In this document: piece by piece, positions 16,630-16,689 of the stretch
How positions within the stretch are numbered: the stretch's first letter is position 1
Layout of the letters: each line of letters opens with the position of its first letter
Source of the DNA: Jimgerdemannia flammicorona
Taxonomy: Eukaryota; Mucoromycota; Endogonomycetes; Endogonales; Endogonaceae
Assembly (NCBI GenBank): GCA_003990745.1
Contig: RBNI01003094.1
Span: 1-16,689 of the forward strand
Length of the DNA: 16,689 bases
Direction of reading: 5' to 3'
Program-made: the position numbers and the translations under genes
The notes under the pieces: model-generated
Database searches by the model: none
Seen by the model: only the letters and a program-made list of their open reading frames with translations
What the model was told of the DNA's origin: nothing

Positions 16630-16689
16630 TGGGAGGGTATACGTAAACTTATTAATAAATGGGTAATAAATGGCAGAGTCCAAGTGACT
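16630..16689 (+). other. LINE 3' end and unassigned flank
   Basis: After the last ORF2 stop comes about 20 bases, then two TAATAAATGG units (16653-16673), which look like the simple-repeat tail of a LINE 3' end. The last 16 bases are not like the LINE body and could be the resumed hAT target, but are too short to identify. Confidence 0.4.

Larger units (their letters stand above)
10836..16673 (+). mobile_element. LINE copy B, essentially full length
   Basis: Plus-strand copy of the same family as copy A. The 5' end is near 10836, where similarity to copy A begins and hAT coding sequence ends. Order: short leader, ORF1 (10917-12941), 30-base gap, ORF2 (12972-16629) with APE endonuclease, reverse transcriptase and C-terminal CCHC finger, then a short A-rich end with two TAATAAATGG units. 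At about 5.84 kb it is full length for a two-ORF LINE. No RNase H domain was recognised between RT and the finger; RT wording and the terminal finger suggest the L1/Tx1-like group more than Tad1. Many stops and at least three frameshifts make it inactive. The target-site duplication could not be found. Confidence 0.9.

Overview
The window is a nest of dead transposable elements with no host gene that I can recognise. The families present point to a filamentous fungus: an APE-type LINE, a chromodomain Ty3/gypsy element, and a BED-finger hAT with short spliceosomal-type introns. All of them show C-to-T and G-to-A decay, often CpA to TpA, which suggests repeat-induced point mutation (RIP) or 5-methylcytosine deamination. 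The phylum is inference. The two ends are GC-richer LINE sequence; the middle (about 3.5-10.8 kb) is AT-rich.

Layout. (1) 1-3511, minus strand: 5' part of LINE copy A (ORF1, endonuclease, start of the linker to the RT), cut by the window edge. (2) 3513-3860, plus: C-terminus of a gypsy integrase with a chromodomain, broken on its left by the LINE. (3) 3861-5326: non-coding tail, a possible LTR, and an unidentified decayed ORF that ends just before a second, better supported LTR. (4) 5327-8433, plus: LTR, then a decayed gag region, a CCHC knuckle and a dUTPase domain, where the element stops. (5) 8435-9324, minus: an inverted copy of the segment 5191-6082 (end of the preceding ORF + LTR + 5' internal region). 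(6) 9325-10835, plus: left end of a hAT transposon with terminal sequence, 14-bp subterminal repeats and a transposase pseudogene with three candidate introns. It is cut off just after the ITxDNxSNN region by (7) LINE copy B, 10836 to about 16673, plus, essentially full length (ORF1, endonuclease, RT, C-terminal CCHC finger, A-rich 3' end).

History read from the breaks: the gypsy-derived inverted copy is oldest, the hAT inserted into it at 9324/9325, and LINE B inserted into the hAT. LINE A inserted independently into the gypsy pol. The two LINE copies face away from each other, so the window is also bracketed by inverted arms of about 3.5 kb.

The most unusual content is the dUTPase fused in frame behind a retroelement zinc knuckle. 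This is the order used by betaretroviruses, but here it sits in a fungal-looking LTR element. It is a relic: catalytic positions are mutated and there are in-frame stops. No intact, functioning system is visible in the window.
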